This document shows positions 13,201 through 22,400 of a stretch of DNA of 64,000 nucleotides, piece by piece. The notes beneath the pieces are model-generated. The model saw only the letters and a program-made list of their open reading frames with translations, did no database searches and was not told where the DNA came from. The stretch's first letter is position 1. Each line of letters begins with the position of its first letter. The position numbers and the translations under genes are program-made. The stretch is taken from assembly GCF_003315035.1 (NCBI RefSeq), contig NZ_QNRE01000006.1, positions 62,001-126,000 on the forward strand, read 5' to 3'. The DNA comes from Nocardia puris. GTDB taxonomy: Bacteria; Actinomycetota; Actinomycetes; Mycobacteriales; Mycobacteriaceae.

Positions 13201-13439
13201 TCGACGTGGAACTCCAAGCGGGCGGCGGCGCCCGGCGCCAGCCCGACCGGACGGTGGAACAGCGCCTCGGAGATCGTCACGCGCTCCGGGGAGTATCCGG
13301 CCGCCGCCGCCGCGCGCAGGATCAGGTCGAGATGAACTACGCCGGGCAGGATGCGCACACCGTGCACCCGGTGGTCGCGCACCACGGGATCGTCGGCGTA
13401 CAGGGTGGTCGCGAAGCCCGGGAGGGCGAGGCCGGTCAT
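726..13439 (-). CDS. PKS B: hybrid trans-AT polyketide synthase, modules 5b-8 with terminal thioester reductase
   Basis: A 4237-residue modular type I polyketide synthase acting in the cytoplasm. Domain order with approximate residues: DH5 (1-290), ACP5 (Ser 340), KR5 (650-880, Tyr 793), KS6 (Cys 1107), C-methyltransferase (SAM motif near 1701), ACP6 (Ser 1976), KS7 (Cys 2336), ACP7 (Ser 2895), KS8 (Cys 3238), ACP8 (Ser 3775), and an NADPH-dependent thioester reductase (3850-4230). No AT domain is present, so all extender units must come from a separate AT. There is no thioesterase; release is by reduction. The ATG at 13439-13437 sits in an ATGA overlap with the stop of PKS A, which fixes the start even though the frame stays open further upstream. 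The protein begins inside module 5, whose KS is the last domain of PKS A. Long Pro/Ala/Ser linkers separate the domains. Confidence 0.95.
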   Translation of the reverse strand: MTGLALPGFATTLYADDPVVRDHRVHGVRILPGVVHLDLILRAAAAAGYSPERVTISEALFHRPVGLAPGAAARLEFHVDTASGSVRITSRPVGADGGAAQLVAECTVSVDDPGFSPVPFDGTALVQPRDLEQMYAQSGARGIEHRDFMRARGEFTRDGDHVRARLWLGPEARAHLGAFVLHPTFLDASTIVPFIDPARLGIDDDSAFIPIHFRDVRVHGSTPEEVLVRASVRAAAGGGDLLEADVRLDDPSGAPVVEYRLTSKRVRGAADIHRILGLGAVTGLGDRPRVPSATPSGPAVGGDPRALITADLLAVLAAELAVDPATIATDVGFYELGLDSGRLLRLTAALEARAGEPLYPTLLFEYQTIEALAGYLAEQVGERYRSGAVSTVDPALDDAESQPVSSAGSNTTSGVPDGSADELIAFAYEWRRDQPVSEARKPTRLLVFDTDAAAYPDPAANLVRVRPGTDYAAEPDGYVIDPARPDHLRALLDDLTVRRLSFDAAVYLWGAHALGAIASTGPDLDTAHSIENVYLPLRDLVRAAARDGAPFRLLLAVTLEEPAGWASHALFSGLARTLRLEQPRPTLRSIVCADSAQIPAIVATELEEADSDVEIRYADGYRHVRVPTEISPQEISPAESLPRFDAGAVAVISGGFGGIGRELALRLARTYGAGLVLVSRRPLDAPAAALLADIAAAGGEAVHVRADVSVAADAERVASIARATFGRVDAIFHAAGVLRDGLLVTTDRDDARAVLAPKLSGAVHLTRAIPESPLLVLFSSVSAVLGNPGQADYAAANRFLDAFAETFTGAGRRVVSLGWPVWDGAGMRPPAAQIDALRANGIGLLPVETGVRALLAAIASNRPHLAFAWGDPDSLRHRLFPAVHHPDPGEMANDAPRDQDLASSPHADDDVPQRGYVVSHSGERGRASSLGDRQGNSGTAGVPDDDTSLAIVGFSGRFPGAENAEEFWVNLRDGVDAVGEMPASHPWPAAEPRPVGGFLRDVAGFDPRFFRIPPAHAPLLDPQERLFLREAYAALEHAGYHPGHPHIRDSRVGVFAGVTWSDYRLLGVDSTRAGAPATVASIPSSIANRVSYTLGLRGPSLAVDTACSASLTALHLARRAILAGDCDTALVGGVNLLLHPDKFALLGDLGMLSSGGRCRPFGAGADGYVPGEGVGAVLIKPLSAALADGDTVHAVILGSAVNHGGRTAGYSVPHPGAQAEVIGAALREAGLEAADIDYLEAHGTGTELGDPIEIAGLATVFGRGVGTNRLMGSTKSAIGHLEAAAGIAGLVRILMQLKYERIAPTLYAAQLNPSIDADALPFRLPDRAEPWPSRRTAPDTGRPLPRRAGISAFGAGGANAHVVLSEYLPDRAGLSRTPETVSAPEIFVLSAHSEERLRRYAERMVPYLRDLDQADFGDSLRTLRQGRPALPVRLAMVARTPSEIADELAGFVAGHENAVVTGTASTDAGVYAATAPAEEVARRWVRGAEVDWSALGRPVRRRPLPGYPFEETRYWITALDDRQDLLRRFGDRARRQIAVEAGELELARYAALRLFGTLARIGLGPGAHPLPGLLDTLSIERKFSRLFDRCVRVLVDHGLADRAGDTLVVAGPPPGTEWMRADLLARFPATEPYARLLDTCLDAYPRVLRGELTATEVLFPGGEFELVSAIYRGNPAYDFANDLVADLVTRVVLDRRVDAPLRVLEIGAGTGGTTRAVLDALTAAGTPFEYRYTDVSAGPVAHGRRVFGGDDRIRFDVLDIERDPAAQGFAAGSADLVVCANVLHAARDIATALRHTGFLLAPGGLLACTEAVADREALALTFGLLDGWHACTDPHLRLPDSPLLSESGWRSALSAAGFTDSHAYGPGLTTDPNLGFRLFAALAPEREAAGAREASPATVVGENSGGVVGFASASAVTTVADVDREGLGRGFAGQPESVPGAVAGSLEREIVAVVAAAMDVRVTEIRPDLPFSEYGVDSILAVKIIETLNARYGSALRPTVVFDHPSVRELTGRMFADGARPLGATVIESGARPTVSSSTIVAGPRDGSRVAEPSAESPADRTVARVAADAGLPAGPARVFARHFDAETGPEAPLGRRADTRARVEGSVHREHAYGREPGLESAAESAGGSDGRPGAQADSPTTTDRREHVDANTNAEPAHGVADSRTDIAIIGMSGRFPGAADLEEFWHNLESGVDSVIEVPRSRWSLGEHYRPGAPAPGKTYSRWGGFLDDVDRFDPGFFDIVPAEADHMDPQQRLFLEHSWLALEDAAIDPTSLRRKRCGVFAGSPGSDYATLLRDQVGVGSHHAFTGNSPAILPARVAYHLDLTGPCFGLDTACSSALVAVHQACRSIASGESELALAGGVAVFVTPEYHLLASSMGMLSRQGRCATFDADADGFVIAEGVGAVVLKSLAAARRDGDRIHGVIRGIGVNHDGRTNGITAPSVRSQTELHREVYRRNGIDPSSIGYIEAHGTGTRLGDPIEVEALTAAFAGHTGPAIPIGSVKSNIGHASHAAGMASLFKVLLGLRAGLIPPTLHVQTVNPRLGLDNSPFVVNTALRPWPEGLRTAAISSFGFSGTNAHLVVSAPPADAPTEPGPPGPHTVVLSARSPESLRRAAAALHAHLDRNPEERLGDVAHTLAVGRARFEFRLAVVADSRATLLSRLAAAAVGAEPAGVFVGEVDEARQSGAPELHTDPEAAARQWVTGADVRLAAWSDPRVRRIHLPGYRFDRQRCWAPDAVAPPTAQAAHEGGAPTGRAGIPEQRGAQESPAAPSAVNGQLAETRMRDARAEGVVAPEPHGQTRGYRAARATAEPGSPSGSPGELGTQDFSAAGGAPAEPTTLDAQPNPEQVQPSGAESLRAVAETYLKSLLAAHCRLEPARIRTRIPLSDFGIDSVLISAMTDRMQDHFGPLPSTLFFDYRTVRDLAGYLAEEYPDRVRATRAMSVAPDAAVVALQPDSELEASAGASQAPGVMGNSTGAAAAATVPNAVSPGAGVVDAGSLGAPGIASASLSATTPGRGTVVSAELDAAADTVAGRSNDSASVVRVYSAQDTDVMGEVSPARTDGVHPDADAIAVIGMAGKFPQAGDIEEFWANLVAGRDCIVEVPPERWDHREFLSEDPDEPGTTYARWGGFLDDVDKFDAKFFGITPRDAEEMDPQQRLFLETSWAALEDAGYPPERLRASARARGLADAGVFAGVGYAEYQAFVGVPISGYFAVANRVSYHLGFTGPSLAVDTACSASLTALHLACESLRRGESAYALAGGVNVSIHPGKYLLLGYGRWASTDGRCRTFGAGGDGYVPGEGVVTLVLKPLRHARADGDRIYGVIRGSAINHGGHTNGFTVPNPAAQATVIGRALDQAGVDPRDIGYVEAHGTGTALGDPIEIAALTRAFGLSGAGGARCGIGSAKSSVGHLEAAAGAAGVVKALLQLRADTMAPNLHGDPPNPAIDFASTPFRVVREPTPWLRPADGSPRITAVSSFGAGGSNAHVVLTDAPEPRESSSVPEESAHIVVLSARDATRLREAIVRLSTRLREHPLPLADVAWTLAVGREAFTHRLAVVAADTAELVRLLEDAAADQAAAGLAVFRGVARTHRDVDELPGESEADRAHVRALLRSGNLPGVAELWASGWTVPWEELSERPFGRIVGLPTYPFARTRHWIVPEDYRRPARPEASRPLSTSIIHSRAVPSAETRAVPVSTTNGHASAPANGVNPAPSSNEVVRQSHSTHGSGTAAPDTTDLRVRLREEIREIFADITKSEITDLDVDAEFLDFGFDSVATVRMVNRLMKSHGVKIPAEATDAYPTIRSLADHLVDEGIIVGDTAAAPAPSAASETTAPVESVETLTLDAPVPVESVFVTGVTGVLGGKLLHDLLATSTVRITCLVRGTSVDTATGRIKHFLSTYDPGGTLDEAFARRVTAVLGDVSEDRFGLDENTWRHLAESTDLTIHAAGRTTLVTFYDALAPINVEGTRRAVDFALGSRGKYLVYVSSFSALGDRLNFNNPPFTERDLELGQGYDHLPYQRTKYESEKLIRAASARGLLWDIVRPGNIMGDSVTGRYPFSEVSVKGAYYDILKTMIETGRTMLTPVHWDITPVDYVTAAIVHIALRRPTYRETYHLTNPDIRRYYDVVQYVRDAGYDVELVALEQFHREATERRIRRRGTEETYDSQTLEMFKYGIELFGTIHYEESSYADSTYTRRVLGAAGITCPPVADLVRVYLAHCAEVGYLPAPVEVAR
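4612..6938 (-). other. PKS module 7: KS-ACP, AT-less, non-reducing
   Basis: The KS carries DTACSSA, EAHGTGT and NIGHASHAAG, so the Cys-His-His triad is intact. The conserved post-KS linker (LPGYRFDRQRCW) is followed by a long Ala/Pro/Gly-rich stretch and one ACP (DFGIDSV, Ser about 2895 of PKS B). There is no AT, KR, DH or MT, so this module should add one malonyl-derived unit and leave the ketone untouched. Confidence 0.88.
7380..10600 (-). other. PKS module 6: KS-C-methyltransferase-ACP, AT-less
   Basis: KS6 has DTACSAS, EAHGTGT and a GHLEAAAG His, but its N-terminal part is short and lacks the usual RWGGF stretch (GGFL remains). The methyltransferase has SAM motif I, LEIGAGTGG, near residue 1701 of PKS B, preceded by the helical region typical of PKS cMT domains. 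The ACP motif is YGVDSILAV. This should place a methyl branch from SAM on the alpha carbon of the new beta-keto unit. No KR or DH is present. Confidence 0.88.
10770..13439 (-). other. PKS module 5, second half: DH-ACP-KR (its KS is on PKS A)
   Basis: The N-terminus of PKS B is a dehydratase with HxxxGxxxxP starting at His 23. The second catalytic site reads DASTI at about residue 187, so the Asp is kept but the usual Gln/His is Ile. An ACP follows (GLDSGRLL, Ser 340), then a complete KR with GGFGGIG near 652 and GQADYAAAN with Tyr 793. The order DH-ACP-KR, with KR after the carrier domain, is characteristic of trans-AT synthases. Confidence 0.85.
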
Positions 13440-16400
13440 GACAGCGACTCCAAGCGTAGGAATGACGCCGCGACGGGCGCGGCGCTCTCGAGCGGCGCGG
13501 GACGCGGCACCCGCTGAGCGACAAGCGATCCCGAGGGGGGACCTGTCGGCGGCTCGGCGGCCGGCTGCCCGGTGGCCGATTCCACCGGGCCCCGTGCCTC
13601 CACCGGAACATCCTCCGACGACAGTGGCGCCGTCACCGATTCCCCGCGCGGCCGATCCACCGGCACGCCGAGGGGCACGCGTGGGTCCGCCGAACCAAAC
13701 GGTTCCACGGACCCGAACCCCGATGTGACCGGCACCGGTCCGGCGGACTCCGCGCGCGGCAGCAGGAAGCTCCGCTTGCGGAAGGCGGGCGCGGGCAGCG
13801 GATTGCGAACCGCGTGGTGAGCCGGAGCCTGCGCGACGATGAGATGCGCGTTGGTCCCGCCGAAACCGAAGGAACTGACCCCCGCCACGCGCGCACGCCC
13901 ATCGGCCGGTGACCACGGGCTCAGTTCTCGAGTGACCCGCAGCGGCGACCCCGCGAAGGCGAAGCGCGGGTTCAGATTCGGGCAGTGCAGCGAGGGCGGC
14001 AGTGCCGCGTGATGCACAGCGAGCACGGTTTTCACCGCGCCCGCGATACCGGCCGCCGAAAGCAGGTGCCCGATATTGGTTTTCACACTGCCGACCGCGC
14101 ACGGGGGCAGGTCGCGGCGCTCACCGAGCACCGTGGCGAGGGCTTTCAGTTCGATCGGGTCTCCGATCATGGTCCCGGTGCCGTGCGCCTCCACGTAGGA
14201 CAGATCGTCCGGCGAGAGCCCCGCCGCCGCCAACGCCGCGGTGATCACGTCGATCTGGGCCCGCATGTTCGGCGTGGTGATCCCCATGGTGTGCCCGTCG
14301 TTGCCGACCGCCGACCCGCGCAGCACGGCGTAGATGCGGTCACCGTCGGCCACGGCGTCGTCGAGGCGTTTGAGCATCATCAGGGCCGCACCCTCACCCG
14401 GGACGAAACCGTCGGCGGTCTGGTCGAAGGTGGCGCACCGTCCGTGCGGGGACAGCACGCCCGCGGCCGCCAGTGTCACGTACGGCATCTCGTCCAGCAG
14501 TACTTCCACGCCGCCGGCCAGCGCCGCGTCCAGTTCCCCGGAGCGCAACGCCTGGCAGGCCAGGTGCACCGCCACCAGCGAGGACGAGCAGGCACTGTCC
14601 AGCACGACATTGGCGGCGTGCCAGTCGAAGTGGTCGGAGATGCGGGCCGCGATGAAGTTCTGCCCGATACCGACGATGGTGTGGCGGTCGGCGACGGGGA
14701 TGCGGCCGAAGTAGTTGGCCGTGCGACTGCCCGCGTACACCCCGATCCGCCGCCCGGCCAGTTCGTCGCGGTGATAGCCCGCGTCGTGGGTGGCGAGTAC
14801 CGCGGATTCGAGCAGCAGTCGTTGCAGCGGGTCCATCTGCCACGCGGCCTCGTCGGTGATGCCGAAGTAGCCGGGGTCGAAAAGGTCTATCCCGTCGACG
14901 AATCCGCCCCACTTGCTGTTGGTGGTGCCCGCTCCCCCGCCGTTCGGGCGATAGAACCGCGCGGGGTCCCAGCGCAGCGGATCGACCTCCCGCACCGGGA
15001 ATCCGCCACCGGCGAGCATGCGCCAGAACGACTCCGGATCGTCGCCACCGGGCAATCGGCAGCCGATCCCGACCACGGCGATCGGCTCGGCGGCGCGACG
15101 ACCGGCGTCGGACTCGAAGGTCCGGAATCGCTGGCGCCCGGTCACATTCGGGGTGGATGGCTCGGACGCACTTGGCGAACCGTTGCCGTGCTCCGTCGAA
15201 CGCCCGCCGCGAAGTCCGTTCGAGCCTCCTTCCGCCGGAACCGAATTCGTCCCGTAGCGCGCTGGATAACGCTCGGTGAGCAGGGCGGCGAGGTCGTTCA
15301 GGCTGGGGTATTCGAGGACGAGCGCCGGGTCGAAGGGTTCGCCGAGGAGCTCTTCGATGCGGCGGACCGCGGAGGCGATGAGGACGGAATCGGCGCCGTA
15401 CTCCTCGAAACGGCGGTCGCCCTCGAAGCGCTCCGGGGGCAATTTCAGCTCGTCGGAGAAGACGGCTACCAGATCGGCGTACGCGCCGGATGGTGTAGCG
15501 CGCGATACCGTCGGTGCGACACGGTGTTCCGAGCGGGACACGGCGGGCTGCGCGATGCGGGCGGTCCGCGCGCGCACCGGAAGGTTCAGCGGTGCACCTG
15601 TATACGGCATCGCGACCGGAAGGGTTCCGGAGCCGAGCAGCGTGTCGAGCAGGTCGAAGCCCTCGGCCGCGGTGAGGGTCGGCAGACCCGTCGCGCGGTA
15701 GGCGGTGGTCTCGGCCGCGCCGAATCCGGTGTCGCGGAACGACGGCCAGTTCACCGAACGGAACCACGGGCGGCCCGCCAGGTGCTGTGCCTCGGCGAAG
15801 CGATCCAGCCAGGCGTTGGCCATCGCGTAGTCGGAGAGACCGACCGCCAAGCTCGGCAGGACCGCCGACACCGACGAGAAGAGCACGAAGAAGTCGGGGC
15901 GGTCGGCCGCCAGTGTCTCGGCAAGCGCCCGGGTGCCCGCCAGTTTCGGCGCGAGCACGGCGTCGATGCCCGCCGCCGTCTTGCGCACGAACGCCGGACT
16001 CTCGGTGGAGACGGCGCCCGCGCAGTGCAGCACACCGCCGAACGGTCCCAATTCGGCGCGAATACCGGCGAAGAACTCCGCCAATGCCGTCGCGTCGGTG
16101 AGCGGGCCGAAGTACGTGCGCACCGTCGCCCCGCGTTCCCGCAGCCGCAGCAGTGCGCGCACCTTCTCGGCGACCGGACCCGTCTCGGTGGAGATCCGCG
16201 CCCAGTCGGATTCCGGGGGCAGCGGGTCGCGGGCCAGGATCGCCAGCCGCCGCGCGCCTCGTTCGACAAGTTCGGCGGCGAACTCGGCGCCGAGACCTCT
16301 CGTCCCACCGGTGATCACGTACGTGCGTGCGGGATCGATGACGAAACCGGGTCGTCCAGCCGTGATTTCCGTCAGATCGGCGGCCTCGCGGACACCGTGC

Positions 16401-19400
16401 CGGTACCGCACCCGCACCGCGCCGTCGTCGGTCGCGTACTCGGCGCCGAGCAAGGCGCGCAACCGCTCCGGGTCGAGCGTGGCCACGGGGTCGGCGGTCA
16501 ATTCGACCGTGCGGGTGCGCACGTCGCGTGACTCCTCGGCCAGACCGGCGACCAGACCTGCCAGTGGTGCGGTGGACGGGTCGCCGGCGGAGAGGTGCAC
16601 GAGGACCAGAGGTGCGGTGCGTGCTTCCAGCAGGCCGCGATACAGGCCGATTCGACCGAAGTCGACGGACGGAACAGCTTGTGCGGGAACGAGATCACAC
16701 AGGTCGATGACGTAGTCGGGTCCGTCGGCGGTGGCGGCGCGACCACGCTCGACGCCCGCTGCGAAGTCCGCGCGATCCACGCCGTGGGTACCCACCCGGA
16801 TCATCCGCGCCGGATTCGCGGTCGCGGCCAGGGCCGTCACGATCGCGGCCGGGGTGTGCTCGTCGTAGACGATCACGGTCGCGGCCGGTAACGCGCCGGG
16901 GGTCGCGTCGGCGCGAGTCCAGTGTGGAACAAGTAGCCGGTGGGGCGCCGACTGAGCGGAAGAGGTACCGTTGTGCGCTCGCGGGACCGATTCGTTCTCC
17001 ATGCCATCGGCGCGAGCGGACAACACCTCGGCCGCGGGCTCGGTGCCCACCACGTCGGGGATCCAATAGCGTTCCCGCGCGAACGGATAGGTCGGCAGCG
17101 AGATGCGCCGACGTGAACCGCTGCCGCGCACGGCTTCCCAATCGACGCGCTCGCCACGCAACCATCGCGCTACCGTCGGATCGGCGGCCGCGCGGGCGGA
17201 ATCTCGTGCACCGTCGCGGTTTTCGATCCAGGCGCGCAACTCGGCGCGCAGTTCGCCCAGATCACCGGCGACGAACGCGGCCCGAGCCGTGCCCGGCGCC
17301 CGCCCGACCTGCATCGTGAAGGCGAGATCGCCCAGATCGGGTTGCCGGTCGGCGAGGAATCGCTCCAGATCCGCCACATAGGCGGCGAGACGTTCGGTGT
17401 CGCGCGCCGACACGGGCACGATCTGATCCCCGTGCCACGCCGTGCGGGGGCGGCGATCGACATACTCTTCGAGCACGACGTTGGCGTTCGCGCCGCCCGC
17501 GCCGAACGAGCTGACGGTGGCGCGGCGCGGCCCACCGGAGACCGGCCAGGCCAGTGCGCGGTCGGGGACCACGAACGGCGTGCCGCCGAAATCGATGTTC
17601 GGGTTCGGCGGCACGCTGTGCAGCGACGGCACGATGGTGTCGTGGCGCAACTGCAAGAGCACCTTGGTGAGCGCCGCGACGCCCGCCGCCGCCTCCAGGT
17701 GCCCGATGTTCGACTTCACCGATCCGAGCGGGATCGTGCTCGGCGCACCACCGAATACCTGTGCCAGACCCGCGATTTCGATGGGATCACCGAGCGCGGT
17801 GCCGGTGCCGTGCGCCTCGATGTAGGACACCGTCGCGGGATCCACGCCGCCGGCACGCAACGCGCGCCGGATCACCGCCGCCTGCACCGTGGGGTTGGGC
17901 ACGGTGAAGCCGTTCACCCGGCCGCCGTGGTTGACGGCGGTGCCCTTGATCACAGCGTGGATGGTGTCGCCGGCCGCTTCGGCATCGGCCAACGGCCGCA
18001 GCACCAGTGCACCGACACCCTCGCCCGCCACATAACCGTCCCCGTCCGCGCCGAACGAGCGGCAGCGCCCGTCGGTGGAGGCGAACTGCCCCTGGCTGAG
18101 CGCGACGAACTTGTACGGGTGCAGCGACAGGTTCACCCCGCCGACGACAGCCAGCCGCGTCTCCCCGGTGCGCAGGCTCTGGCAGGCCAGATGCAGCGCG
18201 CTCAGCGACGACGAGCACGCCGTGTCGACCGCCATACTGGGCCCTTGCAGGTCGAGGGCATGCGAGACCCGATTCGGGATGCTCCAGAACGTCGAAGCGG
18301 GCAGCGTGCCCCGGCCGAGCCGGGACTCCTCCGCGCCGAACATCTGGTAGGTGCCCCACATCACGCCGACGAACACACCCGCGTCCTCCGGGCGCAGACC
18401 CACGCGAGCCAGCTCGCCGCGGTGGTAGCCCGCGTCCTCCATCGCCGCCCACGCCGTTTGCAGGAACAGGCGCTCCTGCGGGTCCATCACCTCCGCCTCG
18501 CGCGGCGAGATGGCGAAGAAGAGCGGATCGAAACAGTCGACGTCGTCGAGGAATCCACCCCACTTGGTGTAGGCGGTGTGGGGGTGGTGCCGCCCGGGGT
18601 GGAAGTACCGGCTGTGATCCCAACGCTCAGTGGGTATCTCGGTGACGCAGTCCCGCGCCTCCGCGAGCACCCGCCAGTATGCGTCCAGGTCGGGCGCGCC
18701 GGGGTACCGGCCGCTCACCCCGACGATGGCGATGTCGCCGCTGCCGACGGCGGGAGTCCACAGCGCTGCCGCCGACGCGGCCGTCGCGAAGTCCGGGGTC
18801 GCGTGCATCCCTGCGGCAGAGGGGATCTCACCGACAGGATCGCTCTGCCGGTGGAACGAGACAGAGTCCGAGCGCAGATGTGTCGCGCCGATGCTCACCG
18901 TGTCGGATTCCGCCCGGGGTGGCCTGACGCTCGCGCCGGGGGCGGGCGTGCTGTTCCGGTGCGATCCCGGAGCCGCACGGGTGCCGAGATCCGCGAGGTG
19001 GTCGGCTACCGCGCGGGGAGTCGGGTACTCGAAAGCCAGGGTGGCGGGGAGGCGGTGGCCGGTGGCGCGGGAGAGGTCGTCGCGAATCTCCATGGCGGCC
19101 ACCGAATCCAGGCCGAGCTCGTGCAGCGGGCGGTCGAGGTCGGCGTCCGGGGCCAGCCCGAGGCAGCGGCGGACCAGTGCCTCCAACTCCGACCGCAGAT
19201 CCGTGGACGCGCCGGCGGGATCGGAGGCCGGGAGGCGGAGTGGATCGGGTGCGTCACCCACCGGGTTGTCCACCGGTCCGAGCAGGTCCAGAAGTACCTC
19301 AGGCAGGTCCGGTGTGCGCGCGGCGGCGGGATCGATCGGGAGAACGGTGAGGGTGCCGGAAGCAGCGGAATCGAGTGCACCGCCGAGTGTTTCGAGCGCG

Positions 19401-22400
19401 TCACGCGCCAGCAGCAGACCGTACCCGCGCGCGGCGAGCCGGGCGACATCGGTGTCGGACAGCTGCCGCACCATACCCGTGTCCGCCCAAGGTCCCCAGG
19501 CGAGCGCGAGCGCGGGCAGCCCCGCCGCGGCCCGCGCCTCGGCGAGTGCGTCGAGGTAGGCGTTGGCGGCGCCGTACGCGGCCTGCCCTGGCAGGCCGAC
19601 CACACCGGCGGCGGAAGAGAACAGGACGAAGAATCGCAGCGGCAGGTGCGCGGTGAGATCGTGTAAGTGCCGCGCGCCGTGCAGTTTCGGGGTCAGAACG
19701 GACCGCACGCGGTCGGCGTCCAAGCCGGTGAGCATGCCGTCGTCACGCACGCCTGCCAAGTGGACGACACCGTCCAAGGGGGCCAATTCGCGTGACACCC
19801 GTTCCAGCACCGCGGCGAGGGCGTCCCGATCGGCCGTGTCGGCGGACCAGACCTCGACCCGGGCGCGTTCGCGCAGGCGGTCGATGGTCGCGTTGTCGGT
19901 GTCGGACGCACCGCGGGATAGCAGGACGAGGGTGCGGGCGCCGCGGTTCACGAACCATTCGGCGAGGGTGAGGCCGATACCACCCGTGCCGCCGGTGATC
20001 AGGATCGTCCGATCGGGAGCGGGTGCGGGCGGTGCGAATCGCGCGGGTTCTATTGGGGCAAGCGCGGTTTCGGGGGCGAGCCTGGGCACGTACCGGCGTT
20101 CACCTCTGAGGGCCGTCTGTCCGAAGGGTTGGGTGCGCTCCCGCAGAGCAGACGGTGGAGCCGAATGGCCGGCCCCGATCGACGGCAGGCTCTCCAGTGG
20201 CCCGACCGACGTATGGCCACTCCCGGCAGTCGACAGGCTCGCCAGCGGCTCGAGCGACGAATGCCCGCTCTCGGCAGTAGGCAGGCCCCCCGGTGAGGCG
20301 GAAGGGGTAACGGAACCCTCGGACCAGGTCTTCGGCACACCTTCCGGTAGGTCGGACTGTACCGCCGGACCGCCGAAAGCCACCTCGTCCACGAGCCGTG
20401 ACATCGGAGTGTTCGCGTCGTAGTCGATTACATGGCAACCGATTTCCGGGTGCTCCAGTTGCACCGAGCGGGCGAATCCCCACAGAGCCGCGCCGTCGGG
20501 AAGCACATTTTCGACGGGTTCGACGGGTTGCGCGTTCCGCGTCAGTACGCGCAACGCCCCGACACCCGCCCCCACCGCCGCCTGGGTGAAGTGCAGTGCG
20601 CCCACTACGGCGTCGGTGGCTTCATCCGGTCCGAACCCGGTGATGCCGGGCGCGTAGACGATTCCGCTGATCGGGGTGTGTCCGTCGCCCGCCGCGGCGA
20701 GCAGGGCCCGCACGGCCGCCGGAGAAGCAAGGTCGACTCTCAGCTCACCGTTAGGTTCGAACGACAGACCACGACCAGGTCGGGCCACGGCTACTTCCGC
20801 ACCGCGAGAACGCAATTCGGAGGCGATGTCCGAGCCGAGCGGCCCGTCCGAAACCACCAGCCAGCGGCCGGATACCGGCCCGGTCGGCGCGGGATCGACG
20901 GCCCGCCAGATCATTCGATACGAGCCGCGAGCTGTGGTGATCCGGTCCGAACGCTCTGTCGTCCGCATGACGCGGACCCCGTCTGCCGTCAACACCGGCC
21001 CACCTTCCTCGTCCAGCAGTCGCACCCGCGCGACCACCACCCGCTCCCCCTGCTCGAACACCCGCACGTGCGCGTATCGCGTGCGACGGAGGGTGGCGGC
21101 CGCGATGACGCGGTCGATCGCCACCGGAACCCACGTGTGGGCCCGGGATTCGGGCGCCATCGCGGCGTAGAGGGTGTGCAGTCCGGCGTCGAGCAGCACC
21201 GGATGCGTTGGTGTTCCGTCGAATTCGCCGCACGACAATGTGGCCAGGGCTTCGCCGTCGATGCGGCGGAGACCGATGATGCGCCGGAATGCCGGGCCGT
21301 AGTGGAGGCCCGAATCGGCCAGAGCCGCGTAGAAGTTCGACGGATCCTGGTGGTCTTCACATCGGGCCTGAAGGTCGTCGAGCGACGAACGCTCCGCCGC
21401 GGAAGTCTCGTGGGTCAGGCGAGCCCGCGCATGTACTTGGCGGCCGTCCGGGTTCTCGCTCGACACCGCCACCGCGAAACCGGCCGCCTCCGGAACGAAA
21501 CGGAGGTGTACCAGGTGTCGTCCGGTCAGGGTCAGCCCGGTGACTATGACGAAATCATCGAGCGCGAGCGGGTGGTCGACAGTCAGTTCCTGTGCGGCGG
21601 TATAGATCGTCGTGACGAACCACGCGCCGGGCACGACGATATCGCCGCCGAGTCGGTGGTCGCCGAGGTATCCGGGGGCGGCCGCGTCGAGCGTGAGGGT
21701 GAATTCGATCTCCGGCCCTGAAGTAGCGGCGCGCACTGGGCGCGCCATCCCTCCCTCGAACAGACCAGACCTTGCGCCCGCCGAGGGGGCGGCGTCGATC
21801 CAATAGCGTTGCCGCTGGAACGGATAAGTCGGGGCCGGCACCGACCGGGCGTGGTGGCCCCGGAACACTCGCTCCCAGTGCAGCGCCGCCCCTGCGGTGT
21901 ACAAGTGGCCGAGGGACGTGCTGATCGCCGTGGCGTCGTCGGTGCCCCGGTGCAGGGAGGGCACGAAAGTGGCGCTCTCGGGCAGGGTTCGACGGCCAAG
22001 GACCGATAGTGTCGCCGAGGGCCCGACCTCGAGGAACAACCCGATCCCGCGCTCCGACAACGCTTCCAGGCCCGGCGCGAAACGCACCGGCTGCCGGGCC
22101 TGATCAGCCCAGTAGCGCGGGGTGAACGGTCCGGTCATCAGGGTCCCGGTGACCGAGGAGACGAGGGGTAGGGCGGGTTCGGTCGCGGGTAGGTGGGCGG
22201 CGGCCGCAGCCAGATCGTCGAGGATGGGATCCATGCGGGCGGAGTGGAACGCGTGCGATACCGGCAGCGGAGCACAGCGAATTCCCTCGTGCCCCAATTC
22301 TTCTCGCAACGCGGCTAGGTCGTGGCGACCGCCCGCGACGACGATCTGCCGCGGGCTGTTGTACCCGGCGACCGACAGCGCCGGGTATCGGCCCAGGTGG

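Noticed and set aside
13815..15093. KS5 as a non-elongating KS0 of a dehydrating bimodule
   Set aside because: Cys and both catalytic His motifs are intact, so no inactivation is visible.
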